A stretch of 64,000 bases of DNA from an uncultured Alistipes sp. (GTDB taxonomy: Bacteria; Bacteroidota; Bacteroidia; Bacteroidales; UBA932), in contig CABMPD010000005.1 in assembly GCA_902388455.1 (NCBI GenBank), positions 1 through 64,000 of the forward strand, in the 5' to 3' direction. Positions 46,838-55,547 of this stretch are shown one piece after another. How positions within the stretch are numbered: position 1 is the stretch's first letter; every line of letters starts with the position of its first letter. Under the pieces are notes generated by a model. It worked only from the letters and a program-made list of their open reading frames with translations, searched no databases and was not told where the DNA came from. The position numbers and the translations under genes were made by a program.

Positions 46838-48015
46838 ACCAGGATTACGACAGCATCAGACCCTATACTGACCAGGAGACCTCTATTGCCCTGAAAAGAG
46901 TGGCGGACGCTCCTGAGCTGAGTGCTTTTTCCACATTTCTCTTCGGCCCCGGTGAGGACCGTGAAGAGAGTCTCAGAGCTCTTATCCGCTCGATAGACAC
47001 CATAGACGGATTCCAGGCCCGGGTAATGGCCGGAGTCATACGCTCCATTCTGCAGAAGACATCCACTTCTCTGGAAGTCAAGGGACTGGAGTATGTGGAG
47101 GACGGCCGTAAGCATGTCCTGATGTCCAATCACCGCGATATCATCCTCGACCCGGCCATCATGCAGCTGATACTCTTTGACCACAAGGTCTCCACGACAG
47201 AGATTGCAGTGGGGGACAATCTCATAGCCAACTCCCTGATAGAGGACATCTTCCGCTCCAACCGGATGATCAAGGTAGTCCGCGGTGGCAATCCCAGGGA
47301 GAAGTACATGGCCTCGGCCCTGCTGTCCTCCTACATGCGGGAGAATATATCCTCGGGCCGCTGTTCGGTGTGGATTGCCCAGAGAAACGGACGCTCCAAA
47401 GACGGATGCGACGCAACCAGTCAGGGTGTGCTTAAGATGCTGGACATGAGCGGGGCAGGGGACTTTGTCAAAGATTTCCTTGAGATATCGGTACTGCCTT
47501 TCGTCATATCCTACCAGTTGGAACCCTGCGACTTCCTTAAAGCCAGGGAGCTTTATATCTCCCGGCGCGGGCAGTACGTCAAGAAACCCGGAGAGGACAC
47601 TCACAGCATCATTACGGGTGTGACCCAGGACAAGGGCGGAATAGCCTTCTGCTTCTGCCCGGCGCTGACAGAGGGCGACATTGCTTCCTGTGCAGCTCAG
47701 GGGAAGAATGACCGGTTTAGGGCTCTGGCGTCCCTGATTGACAGTCGTATATGCTCCAATTACAGGCTCTGGGACACCAACTACATCGCTCTGGACATCC
47801 TGGAGGGAAATACGGCCAGTGAGGCCCGTTATACTCCGGAGGCAAGGGAGGCTTTCATAGGACGCATGGAAAAGGGCCTTTCCGCCATAGTGGAGAAAGA
47901 CCCTGATATGGACAAGGATGAGCTGAGGGAGATATTCCTCTCAATCTATGCTAATCCTGTACGTTCCGCACGTGTACATCAAGCTGCGGGAACGGGAAAC
48001 TCAGACCCTGCTTAG
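46834..48015 (+). CDS. PlsC-like acyltransferase (lysophospholipid acyltransferase family)
   Basis: A 393-residue protein with a PlsC-type acyltransferase motif: MSNHRDIILDPAI carries the catalytic His and Asp (here H-x5-D instead of the usual H-x4-D), and FRSNRMIKVVRGG lies about 50 residues further. The C-terminal third is a long extension found in Bacteroidota members. It may acylate lysophosphatidate or a related lipid at the membrane; substrate unproven. It overlaps the M28 stop by ATGA, and its 3' end overlaps convergent mscS-like gene by 65 bp, a long antisense overlap. Confidence 0.82.
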   Translation: MNQDYDSIRPYTDQETSIALKRVADAPELSAFSTFLFGPGEDREESLRALIRSIDTIDGFQARVMAGVIRSILQKTSTSLEVKGLEYVEDGRKHVLMSNHRDIILDPAIMQLILFDHKVSTTEIAVGDNLIANSLIEDIFRSNRMIKVVRGGNPREKYMASALLSSYMRENISSGRCSVWIAQRNGRSKDGCDATSQGVLKMLDMSGAGDFVKDFLEISVLPFVISYQLEPCDFLKARELYISRRGQYVKKPGEDTHSIITGVTQDKGGIAFCFCPALTEGDIASCAAQGKNDRFRALASLIDSRICSNYRLWDTNYIALDILEGNTASEARYTPEAREAFIGRMEKGLSAIVEKDPDMDKDELREIFLSIYANPVRSARVHQAAGTGNSDPA

Positions 48016-48865
48016 GGAAGTCCTCGTATATTTTCCGGTTGATGTCGTAGAAAAGTCCCCAGTAGTCAGTACCGTGGGTCCAGGCTCTTGCAGTCAGGAC
48101 TATGGCGCTGTCCCCAAGTTGTGACAATGCGGCGAACGGTGCATCCGGAGCTTCCGGTCCCTTCAATACCCTCGAATCCTCTCCAAGGTATTTCTGAAGC
48201 AGTTCAATGCCCTTTCCGACATCGTCCCCGTAGGATATTCCTATATTCCATTCTACGCGGCGGATATCGGAGGCGGTGTTGTTCTGGATGCTGTTGTTGG
48301 CCAGGTTGCCGTTGGGCAGGAACACTATCTTGTTGTCAGGAGTATGAATCTGGGTGGAGGTGATGTTTATGGCATCCACGGTGCCGCTGTAGCCGCCTGC
48401 CTCGATATAGTCTCCCACCTTGAATGGCTTGAACAGCAGTATCATCACGCCTCCGGCAAAATTCTGGAGGGTGCCGCTGAGTGCCATGCCTACGGCAAGA
48501 CCTCCGGCAGCCAGCAGGGCGGCGAAGGTGCTGGCGGGTACTCCGAGGATGGTGACGACGACAACAAACAGCAGTACGGTCAGGGATATGTTCACGAAGC
48601 TGATAATGAAGGATGTCAGGGAAGGCTCGACTTTGCGTCGGGTGAAGACCTTGCGGAGCATTTTCCTGATCCTGCGTATCAGCCAGGCTCCTGCCAGGTA
48701 GATAAGAAGGGCGGCAAGAACTTTCAGGCCCCATTTGATGACAGTGTCGGCCACGGATGTCCAGATTTCGTGACCGCTCATGGTAGAGACTTTATGGATT
48801 ACTTCGCTGATTTCCATGGCCAGTGTATCTGACGGGTCTGGCTTGATGTCTATTTGCGGCAACAT
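47951..48865 (-). CDS. mscS: Small-conductance mechanosensitive channel (MscS family)
   Basis: A 304-residue membrane channel relieving osmotic downshock. The N-terminal region is followed by three helices (about 45-150): the pore helix is GLAVGMALSGTLQNFAGG, with the Gly/Ala pattern of TM3. The soluble beta domain begins PFKVGDYIEAGGYSGTV and contains VFLPNGNLANNSIQN. Length fits E. coli MscS (286). An internal Met (48817) is an alternative start. Its divergent promoter faces that of the lysine operon. Confidence 0.92.
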   Translation of the reverse strand: MLPQIDIKPDPSDTLAMEISEVIHKVSTMSGHEIWTSVADTVIKWGLKVLAALLIYLAGAWLIRRIRKMLRKVFTRRKVEPSLTSFIISFVNISLTVLLFVVVVTILGVPASTFAALLAAGGLAVGMALSGTLQNFAGGVMILLFKPFKVGDYIEAGGYSGTVDAINITSTQIHTPDNKIVFLPNGNLANNSIQNNTASDIRRVEWNIGISYGDDVGKGIELLQKYLGEDSRVLKGPEAPDAPFAALSQLGDSAIVLTARAWTHGTDYWGLFYDINRKIYEDFPKQGLSFPFPQLDVHVRNVQD

Positions 48866-48905
48866 AGTGGTAGCTGTTTGTGATTAATAATTGTAATTTT
48901 ATTGG

Positions 48906-48913
48906 CAAATTTA
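48906..48913 (-). promoter_or_regulatory. -7 element of mscS
   Basis: TAAATTTG on the minus strand, 40 bp upstream of the mscS start, divergent from the lysine-operon promoter. Confidence 0.5.
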
Positions 48914-48925
48914 CTTAACTTTTAT

Positions 48926-48933
48926 TACATTTG
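48926..48933 (+). promoter_or_regulatory. Candidate promoter of the lysine-fermentation operon
   Basis: TACATTTG matches TAnnTTTG 30 bp before atoD; a TTGG at 48902-48905 gives an imperfect -33 box at 20 bp. A second octamer, TATCTTTG at 48956-48963, is immediately before the ATG and is probably too close to be used. No riboswitch-like leader is visible in the 98-bp gap. Confidence 0.5.
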
Positions 48934-48963
48934 CTAATTAGAATTTTACTAAAACTATCTTTG

Positions 48964-49614
48964 ATGAAAAAGGAAATAACACTGGAGCAGGCCGTTTCTT
49001 ATATTAAGGACGGCATGACCGTCATGGTCGGCGGATTTCTGGGCGTCGGAGCCCCTCTGCAGATCATGGACGCCCTCGCAGAGAGCGGAGTCAAGAACCT
49101 GACTGTCATCTGCAATGACACTGCATTCCCCGACAAGTCTCTGGGAAAGCTGGTAGTAAACAAACAGATCAAAAAACTCATCGTATCCCATGTCGGAACC
49201 AATCCCGAGACCGGCAATCAGATGAACGCCGGTGAGCTCGAGGTCGAGTTCTCTCCTCAGGGTACTCTGGCCGAGAGAATCAGGGCAAAGGGCGCTGGGC
49301 TCGGAGGAGTCCTTACCACCACCGGTATGGGAACCCTCGTAGCCGAGGGCAAGCCTGTCGTCAACGTGGACGGCAAGGACTATCTGCTGGAGAAGCCTCT
49401 TGGTGCCGATATCGCGCTTCTGGGAGCCTCCATTGCCGATGAGTCCGGTAATCTTGTGTACAAGGGTACGACCCAGAACTTCAACCCCGTGATGGCCATG
49501 GCCGCCGACCTCGTGATCGTAGAGGCAGAGAAAGTGGTGCCTGTAGGGGAGATAGCACCGGAGGCCGTGCACACCCCCGGCATATTCGTGAACTATATCT
49601 ATAAAAGGAGGTAG
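48964..49614 (+). CDS. atoD: Acetoacetate/butyrate CoA-transferase, alpha subunit
   Basis: A 216-residue subunit A of a family I CoA-transferase. Motifs: [23 protein letters not shown] for CoA binding, then [21 protein letters not shown]. In lysine fermentation the enzyme exchanges CoA between butyryl-CoA and acetoacetate, giving butyrate and acetoacetyl-CoA. The catalytic Glu resides in the beta subunit, which lies over 8 kb downstream at 57907, unusual because the two genes are normally adjacent. The ATG at 48964 gives the family start [11 protein letters not shown]. First gene of the operon. The last codons overlap a strong ribosome-binding site for kal. Confidence 0.9.
   Translation: MKKEITLEQAVSYIKDGMTVMVGGFLGVGAPLQIMDALAESGVKNLTVICNDTAFPDKSLGKLVVNKQIKKLIVSHVGTNPETGNQMNAGELEVEFSPQGTLAERIRAKGAGLGGVLTTTGMGTLVAEGKPVVNVDGKDYLLEKPLGADIALLGASIADESGNLVYKGTTQNFNPVMAMAADLVIVEAEKVVPVGEIAPEAVHTPGIFVNYIYKRR
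49604..49611 (+). promoter_or_regulatory. Strong Shine-Dalgarno site of kal
   Basis: AAAGGAGG lies 5 bases before the kal ATG at 49617, inside the end of atoD. Such perfect sites are unusual in Bacteroidota and support coupling of the two genes. Confidence 0.65.
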
Positions 49615-49616
49615 TC

Positions 49617-50006
49617 ATGGGTGTGAAATCTCTTATCCGCATGCGCATGAGCTGCCATGATGCTCATTACGGCGGCAATCTCGTGGATGGAGCCAAGATG
49701 CTTCAGCTTTTCGGGGACGTGGCTACAGAGCTGCTCATAATCAATGATGGCGACGAAGGTCTCTTCAAGGCTTACGACAATGTGGAGTTCATGGCTCCGG
49801 TGTATGCCGGGGACTATATCGAGGCCGAGGGTGAGATCGTATCGGTGGGCAACACTTCCCGCAAGATGGTCTTCGAGGCCCGCAAGGTGATAGCTCCCAG
49901 ACCTGACATATCCGACTCAGCGGCCGACGTGCTCGCTGAACCGATAGTGGTCTGCCGCGCCAGCGGTACCTGCGTGGTGCCCAAGAAATGCCAGAGAAAG
50001 CAGTAA
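49617..50006 (+). CDS. kal: 3-aminobutyryl-CoA ammonia-lyase
   Basis: A 129-residue hotdog-fold enzyme that removes ammonia from L-3-aminobutyryl-CoA to give crotonyl-CoA, the last specific lysine-pathway step before butyrate formation. The sequence has the fold's central helix [21 protein letters not shown] and strand motifs such as [19 protein letters not shown]. Length is near that of known Kal proteins. Identification rests on the motif together with direct neighbours atoD and kce. A thioesterase of the same fold is the main alternative, made unlikely by context. Confidence 0.88.
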   Translation: MGVKSLIRMRMSCHDAHYGGNLVDGAKMLQLFGDVATELLIINDGDEGLFKAYDNVEFMAPVYAGDYIEAEGEIVSVGNTSRKMVFEARKVIAPRPDISDSAADVLAEPIVVCRASGTCVVPKKCQRKQ

Positions 50007-50032
50007 TTTGACGGACAATTCATCACTATCTT

Positions 50033-50860
50033 ATGGAAAAATTGATAATCACGGCCGCGATATGCGGTGCGGAAGTGCTCAAGGAGCACAATCCCGCGGT
50101 ACCTTACACCGTAGAGGAGTGTGTACGCGAGGCCAAGTCGGCCTATAATGCCGGCGCCTCCCTCATCCACCTTCATGTGCGTGAGGACGACGGTACCCCC
50201 ACTCAGAGCAAGGACCGTTTCAAAGTCATCATCGACGCTATCAGGAAAGAGTGTCCCGATGTCATCATCCAGCCCTCTACAGGAGGAGCTGTGGGCATGA
50301 CCAACGACGAGAGGCTGCAGCCCACCGAGCTGCTGCCCGAGATGGCTACCCTCGACTGCGGTACTCTGAACTTCGGCGGAGACGACATTTTCGAGAACAC
50401 GGAGAACACTATCAAGTATTTTGGACAGAGGATGATAGAGCGCGGTATCAAACCTGAGCTCGAAGTCTTCGACAAGTCTATGATCGACATGGCCCTCAGG
50501 CTGCACCGCAAGGGATTCATCCAGGCCCCCATGCACTTTGACTTCGTGATGGGTGTCAACGGAGGTATCGGCGGCGAGCTCCGCGACTTCGTCTTCCTGC
50601 GCGGCAGTATTCCCGCCAACGCGACTTACACCGTAGCGGGTATCGGCCGCTACGAGTTCCCTCTGGCTGCAGCCGCCATCATCGACGGAGGCCACGTCAG
50701 GGTAGGTTTCGAGGACAATGTTTACTTGAGCAAGGGAGTTCTGGCCCGCTCCAACGGAGAGTTAGTGGAGAAGGTGGTCCGCATCGCCCGCGAGTTCGGG
50801 CGTGACATCGCTACCCCCGCAGAGGCCCGTCAGATACTGTCCCTCAAGCCTCTCCAATAA
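50033..50860 (+). CDS. kce: 3-keto-5-aminohexanoate cleavage enzyme (BKACE family)
   Basis: A 275-residue zinc enzyme that condenses 3-keto-5-aminohexanoate with acetyl-CoA and yields 3-aminobutyryl-CoA and acetoacetate. The zinc ligands expected for BKACE proteins are visible: His46 and His48 in LIHLHVRE and Glu227 in VGFEDNVY. The segment IIQPSTGGAVGMT is the family signature. It follows kal by 26 bp. Acetoacetate made here is the acceptor for AtoDA. Confidence 0.95.
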   Translation: MEKLIITAAICGAEVLKEHNPAVPYTVEECVREAKSAYNAGASLIHLHVREDDGTPTQSKDRFKVIIDAIRKECPDVIIQPSTGGAVGMTNDERLQPTELLPEMATLDCGTLNFGGDDIFENTENTIKYFGQRMIERGIKPELEVFDKSMIDMALRLHRKGFIQAPMHFDFVMGVNGGIGGELRDFVFLRGSIPANATYTVAGIGRYEFPLAAAAIIDGGHVRVGFEDNVYLSKGVLARSNGELVEKVVRIAREFGRDIATPAEARQILSLKPLQ

Positions 50861-50911
50861 TAAGTCAATAATTTAAATAACAATAATCAACTATCTTAAA
50901 ATCAAAATATT

Positions 50912-51958
50912 ATGGTACAGAAACACGGAAACAAATACGGAATTCACAGAGTACTTGAACCCAAGGGAGTCCTCCCTCAGCCCGCAAACAAGCTGGACAA
51001 CAACATGGATGAGATCTATGACAACGAGATCCTCATCGATGTACAGACTCTCAACATCGACTCTGCTTCCTTCACCGATATATCCAACAGAGCAGGCGGC
51101 GATCCCGAGAAGATCAAGGAAATCATGTTCGACATCGTTGCAAAGCAGGGCAAGCACCGCAATCCCTGGACAGGCTCTGGCGGAATGCTCCTCGGTACTG
51201 TCGAGCAGATCGGCGATGCCCTCAAGGACAAGATCGATCTCAAGGTAGGCGACAAGATCGCTACCCTCGTATCCCTGTCTCTCACACCTCTGCGTATCGA
51301 CAAGATCAAGGAGATACGTGCCGATGTGGACCAGGTGGACATCGACGGCAAGGCCATCCTCTTCGAGAGCGGTATCTACGCCAAGATTCCTGCAGACCTG
51401 CCCGAGAAGCTCGCTCTCTCCGCACTCGACGTAGCCGGTGCTCCCGCCCAAACTGCCAAGCTTGTAAAGCCCGGAGATACCGTCCTGATCATCGGTGCCG
51501 GCGGCAAGTCCGGAATGCTCTGCTGCTATGAGGCCAAGAAACGCGCCGGTGTGACCGGTAAGGTAATCGGCCTGTGCCACAGCGAGAAGAGCACCAAGAG
51601 ACTGCAGGATCTCGGATTCTGCGACTACGTATTCTCCGCTGACGCCACCCAGCCCGTTCCCGTACTCGAGAAGATAGAGGAGCTCACCGGCGGTCAGATG
51701 TGCGACATCACCATCAACAACGTCAACATCCCCGACACCGAGATGACTTCGATTCTCTGCACCAAGGATACAGGTCTGGTTTACTTCTTCTCCATGGCCA
51801 CCAGCTTTACGAAGGCGGCTCTCGGAGCAGAGGGTGTCGGCAGCGACGTAACCATGCTCGTAGGCAACGGATACACTAAGGGCCATGCCGAGATTACTCT
51901 CCAGGAACTCCGTGAGAGCGAGAAACTGAGAAAGATTTTCACCGAGCTGTATGCCTAA
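50912..51958 (+). CDS. kdd: L-erythro-3,5-diaminohexanoate dehydrogenase
   Basis: A 348-residue NAD(P)-dependent enzyme that oxidises and deaminates 3,5-diaminohexanoate to 3-keto-5-aminohexanoate. The N-terminus (YGIHRVLEPKGVLPQPA) matches the specific Kdd family, and a Rossmann motif IIGAGGKSGMLCCYEAKK (about residue 195) binds the cofactor. The C-terminal half, CTKDTGLVYFFSMATSF, is also family-typical. It follows kce after 51 AT-rich bases. Position between kce and kamA agrees with clusters in Clostridium and Fusobacterium. Confidence 0.95.
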   Translation: MVQKHGNKYGIHRVLEPKGVLPQPANKLDNNMDEIYDNEILIDVQTLNIDSASFTDISNRAGGDPEKIKEIMFDIVAKQGKHRNPWTGSGGMLLGTVEQIGDALKDKIDLKVGDKIATLVSLSLTPLRIDKIKEIRADVDQVDIDGKAILFESGIYAKIPADLPEKLALSALDVAGAPAQTAKLVKPGDTVLIIGAGGKSGMLCCYEAKKRAGVTGKVIGLCHSEKSTKRLQDLGFCDYVFSADATQPVPVLEKIEELTGGQMCDITINNVNIPDTEMTSILCTKDTGLVYFFSMATSFTKAALGAEGVGSDVTMLVGNGYTKGHAEITLQELRESEKLRKIFTELYA

Positions 51959-51970
51959 ATCCTACCTGTT

Positions 51971-53224
51971 ATGGTAAACGTATCCCGTAGGAAAGCCCTG
52001 TTCCCGGAAGTGACCGACGAGCAGTGGAATGACTGGAAATGGCAGGTCAAGAACCGTATAGAGACTCTCGACCAGCTCAAGAAATACATAAAGCTCACAC
52101 CCGAGGAAGAGGAGGGAGTCCGCAAGACTCTCTCCACCCTCAGGATGGCCATCACTCCTTACTATCTGTCCCTGATTGACCCGGATGACCCTTATTGTCC
52201 TATCCGCAGGCAGGCCATACCTACGGCCGCCGAGACTTTCCAGGCTCCCGAGGACCTGCTGGACCCCCTGCATGAGGATGAGGATTCCCCGACACCGGGC
52301 CTGACGCACAGATATCCTGACAGAGTGCTGATGCTCATTACCGACATGTGCTCGATGTACTGCCGTCACTGTACCCGCCGCCGTTTTGCCGGACAGAAGG
52401 ACGCCGAGTCTCCCAATGACAGGATAGAGAAGTGCATCGAATACGTAGAGAGGACTCCGGTTGTCCGTGACGTACTGCTTTCCGGAGGTGACGCCCTGAT
52501 GGTAAGTGACGCCAAGCTCGAATACATTATCAAGAGACTGAGGGCCATTCCCCATGTGGAGATTATACGCATAGGCTCCCGTACACCGGTCGTTTGTCCT
52601 CAGAGGATTACGGACGACCTGTGCAACATGCTCAAGAAGTACCACCCGATCTGGCTCAATACCCATTTCAACCATCCCAACGAGGTGACTCCCGAGTCTG
52701 CCGCAGCCTGTGCAAGGCTTGCAGATGCCGGAATCCCTCTCGGCAACCAGTCCGTGCTCCTGCGCGGGGTCAATGACTGCGTGCATGTGATGAAGCATCT
52801 GGTGCATGAACTTGTCAAGATGAGGGTGAGACCTTATTATATTTACCAGTGCGACCTGTCGATGGGCCTGGAGCATTTCCGTACCCCCGTTTCGAAGGGT
52901 ATCGAGATCATCGAGGGCCTCAGGGGACATACCTCCGGTTTTGCAGTGCCCACATTCGTGGTGGACGCTCCCGGCGGTGGCGGCAAGACTCCGGTCATGC
53001 CTCAGTATGTTATCTCCCAGTCGCCCGGCAAGGTGGTGCTCCGCAACTTCGAAGGTGTTATTACGACCTATACAGAACCGCCTGAGTATCACAACGAATG
53101 CCACTGCGAGGACTGCCGTCACAAAGGCGAGAAGTCCGAGGGTGTGGCAACCCTGCTCGAGGGTGTCAGGATGACCATCGAGCCCACCGAGCTCAAGCGT
53201 AGGGAAAGACACCACAGCAAATAG
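51971..53224 (+). CDS. kamA: L-lysine 2,3-aminomutase
   Basis: A 417-residue radical SAM, PLP-dependent enzyme that converts L-lysine to L-beta-lysine, the first step of the pathway. The 4Fe-4S motif CSMYCRHC (Cys127, 131, 134) matches the CxxxCxxC spacing. The PLP lysine is Lys339 in APGGGGKTP, and zinc-site cysteines are at 270 and in ECHCEDC (377, 379, 382), offset by two from the clostridial enzyme. All key residues are present, so it should be active. It starts 12 bp after kdd and precedes the reactivase genes. Confidence 0.97.
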   Translation: MVNVSRRKALFPEVTDEQWNDWKWQVKNRIETLDQLKKYIKLTPEEEEGVRKTLSTLRMAITPYYLSLIDPDDPYCPIRRQAIPTAAETFQAPEDLLDPLHEDEDSPTPGLTHRYPDRVLMLITDMCSMYCRHCTRRRFAGQKDAESPNDRIEKCIEYVERTPVVRDVLLSGGDALMVSDAKLEYIIKRLRAIPHVEIIRIGSRTPVVCPQRITDDLCNMLKKYHPIWLNTHFNHPNEVTPESAAACARLADAGIPLGNQSVLLRGVNDCVHVMKHLVHELVKMRVRPYYIYQCDLSMGLEHFRTPVSKGIEIIEGLRGHTSGFAVPTFVVDAPGGGGKTPVMPQYVISQSPGKVVLRNFEGVITTYTEPPEYHNECHCEDCRHKGEKSEGVATLLEGVRMTIEPTELKRRERHHSK

Positions 53225-53242
53225 TTATTTGAAACAGTACAG

Positions 53243-54205
53243 ATGCCGTTTGTCCATGAGCTGTTGAAGTACCGGAGCGTGGCCGTGGTGGGCATGGAGA
53301 AGAACTGCGGTAAGACCGAGTGTCTCAACTACATTCTCCGCCGCCTGCCTTCCGACGGCCCGGGAGTCTGCGTAACTTCGATAGGACTGGACGGGGAGAG
53401 GACGGACCAGGTGACGGGCACCGCGAAGCCGGAGATAATCCTCCGCAGCGGAATGTTCTTCGCCACATCCGAGACACACTACCGCTCCCGCCGCCTGGTC
53501 TCTGAGATAGTGGACGTCTCCGGCGAGACGACAGCTTTGGGCAGGCTGATAACAGCGAAGGTGGCCCTCGAGGGGAAGGTAATCCTCTCGGGGCCCTCTT
53601 CGACGTTATCCCTGAAAAGATGGATGGACAGCATCTCCGGCTTTGGAATCGGACTGACGATAATCGACGGAGCCCTTTCCCGCAAGAGCAGCGCGTCCCC
53701 GGCTGTAAGCGAGGCAATGGTGCTGGCTACAGGTGCCGCACTCTCGTGCAATATGCCTGCATTGGTGGACAGGACCGCGTTCTGTGTGGAGATGATTCGG
53801 TTACCCGAGGTTGAAAGTCAGGAAGTGCCCTCGGAGCATATCCTGACGGTATCCTCGATGACCCCGGAGGTGGAGATAGCCCCGGAGGTCAGAAGGGTGG
53901 AAGTATCCGGAGCATTGACCGACAGGCTGCTGACCCGTCTGCTGACGGAAAGGAGACTGCCGGAGATAGAGGTGACGGTCGCGGATTTTACCCGGATCTT
54001 TATCTCTCCGGAGAACTGGAGGCGTTTCGTCCGTGCAGGAGGAAGGCTTCTGGTGCACAGGCGGACAGTGCTGCTGGCCGTATGTGTCAATCCACTTGCT
54101 CCCAACGGTTACCGACTTGACTCGGACCTGCTTTGCAGGACGCTTTCCGATAAGATCCAACTGCCGGTTTACGATATAAGACGACAATGTGAAGATGAAG
54201 CTTAG
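53243..54205 (+). CDS. kamB: Lysine 5,6-aminomutase reactivase subunit KamB
   Basis: A 320-residue protein with an N-terminal P-loop GMEKNCGKT (17-25) and a nucleotide-binding-like domain. It has the family's short segment GERTDQVTGTAKPEI. KamB together with the MutS-like KamC is reported to restore lysine 5,6-aminomutase after B12 damage or to help load cofactor. Its 3' end overlaps the start of kamC. Identification is by position between kamA and kamC/kamD and by the P-loop. Confidence 0.85.
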   Translation: MPFVHELLKYRSVAVVGMEKNCGKTECLNYILRRLPSDGPGVCVTSIGLDGERTDQVTGTAKPEIILRSGMFFATSETHYRSRRLVSEIVDVSGETTALGRLITAKVALEGKVILSGPSSTLSLKRWMDSISGFGIGLTIIDGALSRKSSASPAVSEAMVLATGAALSCNMPALVDRTAFCVEMIRLPEVESQEVPSEHILTVSSMTPEVEIAPEVRRVEVSGALTDRLLTRLLTERRLPEIEVTVADFTRIFISPENWRRFVRAGGRLLVHRRTVLLAVCVNPLAPNGYRLDSDLLCRTLSDKIQLPVYDIRRQCEDEA

Positions 54206-55547
54206 AGACATCATAGACTCTCCCTGCGGACTGCGGTATGTGATAGATTCACTGCCGCTGGCTTCGGGCTATTCCCTCAGGTATCTGATGGATACTGAGG
54301 CGCTTACTGCCCAGGAGGATATAGCCGCCGCATATTCGCGCATGCGGGAGCATTTGTCTGCCGCCGGGGACGGGAACCTGGTGTCCATGCTTCATTCCAT
54401 ACTGTGCAGTCTGAAGGATATCTCCCATACTCTTAGCCGGATAGAGGCAGGAAACACCGTCGATGACATTGAGCTCTTCGAGGTCAAGGCCCTGATTCTG
54501 CTCGGACGGAGGGTGTCGGCTGTCCTGGAAAAGGCCTCACAGACGTCCATAGCGCCGCATACCGGCGATCTGGAGGATGCCCTGAAGGTCCTGGACCCGG
54601 ACGGGACGGAGATAGCCTCATTCTACATTTACGACTCCTATTCTCCCGAGCTGGCGGCCCTCAGGGCCGATATCCGCAGGGAGGCGGATGCTGACCGCAG
54701 GACCGACCTGATGGACAGGGAACAGGCCCTGGAGGACGGAATCCGCGAGGAACTTTGCCGGACCCTGCGTCCTTCCGTTCCCGCACTGCGGAAGCTGCAG
54801 GAGGAGCTCGCCCGGCTGGACATTGACCTGGCCAAGGCCGTCCAGATGCTGAGGATGCGGCTCTGTATTCCGGAGATCTCCACTTCAGGCGTTACTTCCT
54901 ATAAGGGGATGTACAATCCATACGTCAAGGAGGTTGTGGAGAGGGCAGGAGGGGAATTCACTCCCATCGACCTGAGTTTCGGAGACGGGCCTGTAGTGAT
55001 CATAGGGGCCAATATGGGAGGCAAGACGGTGGTGCTCAAGACCGCCGCCCTCTGCCAGTGGCTCTTCTGCTTCGGGATGGGTATTCCCGCAGAGGAGGCT
55101 CTCATTGCTCCGAGGGAACGGGTATTCTTCATTTCCGGGGATGCCCAGGATATGGGAGCGGGCCTTTCTTCATTCGCCGCCGAGATGAAGGCGATAGACG
55201 GAGTCGTACGGGCCTCCGCGGAAGCCTCGGACGGCAGCCGCATAGCTGCCATGATAGACGAGCCCGCCCGCAGCACCAACCCCATCGAGGGTACGGCCCT
55301 GGTCGAGGCCCTGGTGGATATCCTCGGACAGAGGGAAGTGGCCCTGCTGCTGACGACGCATTACAACATCCCTTCATCCCATTGTACCCGCCTGAGGGTA
55401 AGGGGAATGGAGGACGGAAAGATGAATTACCGGCTCTGCCCCGCACCGGAGGGCGACGTGCCTCACGAGGCTCTCAAAGTGGCGGAGTCCCTGAATATTT
55501 CCCCGGAATGGACGGGGAAGGCAAAAAAACTGTTAGAGTATGAATAG
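54195..55547 (+). CDS. kamC: Lysine 5,6-aminomutase reactivase ATPase KamC (MutS-like)
   Basis: A 450-residue ATPase resembling the MutS core. The Walker A motif is GANMGGKT (near residue 272), followed by GDAQDMGAGLSSFAAEM and the Walker B IDEPARSTNPIEG, with THYNIPS near the switch. It lacks the DNA-binding mismatch domain of true MutS, consistent with a specialised reactivase. GTG at 54189 is an alternative start (two residues more). Its stop overlaps the kamD start by eight bases. Confidence 0.88.
   Translation: MKLRDIIDSPCGLRYVIDSLPLASGYSLRYLMDTEALTAQEDIAAAYSRMREHLSAAGDGNLVSMLHSILCSLKDISHTLSRIEAGNTVDDIELFEVKALILLGRRVSAVLEKASQTSIAPHTGDLEDALKVLDPDGTEIASFYIYDSYSPELAALRADIRREADADRRTDLMDREQALEDGIREELCRTLRPSVPALRKLQEELARLDIDLAKAVQMLRMRLCIPEISTSGVTSYKGMYNPYVKEVVERAGGEFTPIDLSFGDGPVVIIGANMGGKTVVLKTAALCQWLFCFGMGIPAEEALIAPRERVFFISGDAQDMGAGLSSFAAEMKAIDGVVRASAEASDGSRIAAMIDEPARSTNPIEGTALVEALVDILGQREVALLLTTHYNIPSSHCTRLRVRGMEDGKMNYRLCPAPEGDVPHEALKVAESLNISPEWTGKAKKLLEYE

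Noticed and set aside
48866..48963. Lysine riboswitch controlling the fermentation operon
   Set aside because: The gap is only 98 bp and already holds two divergent promoters; it is too short for the L-box fold of about 170 bases.
51962..53215. 417-codon minus-strand ORF mirroring kamA
   Set aside because: KamA is clearly real with its iron-sulfur and PLP residues; the antisense frame has no recognisable domain.
54195..55547. MutS mismatch-repair protein
   Set aside because: Only the ATPase core is present and it sits between kamB and kamD, so KamC is the better call.
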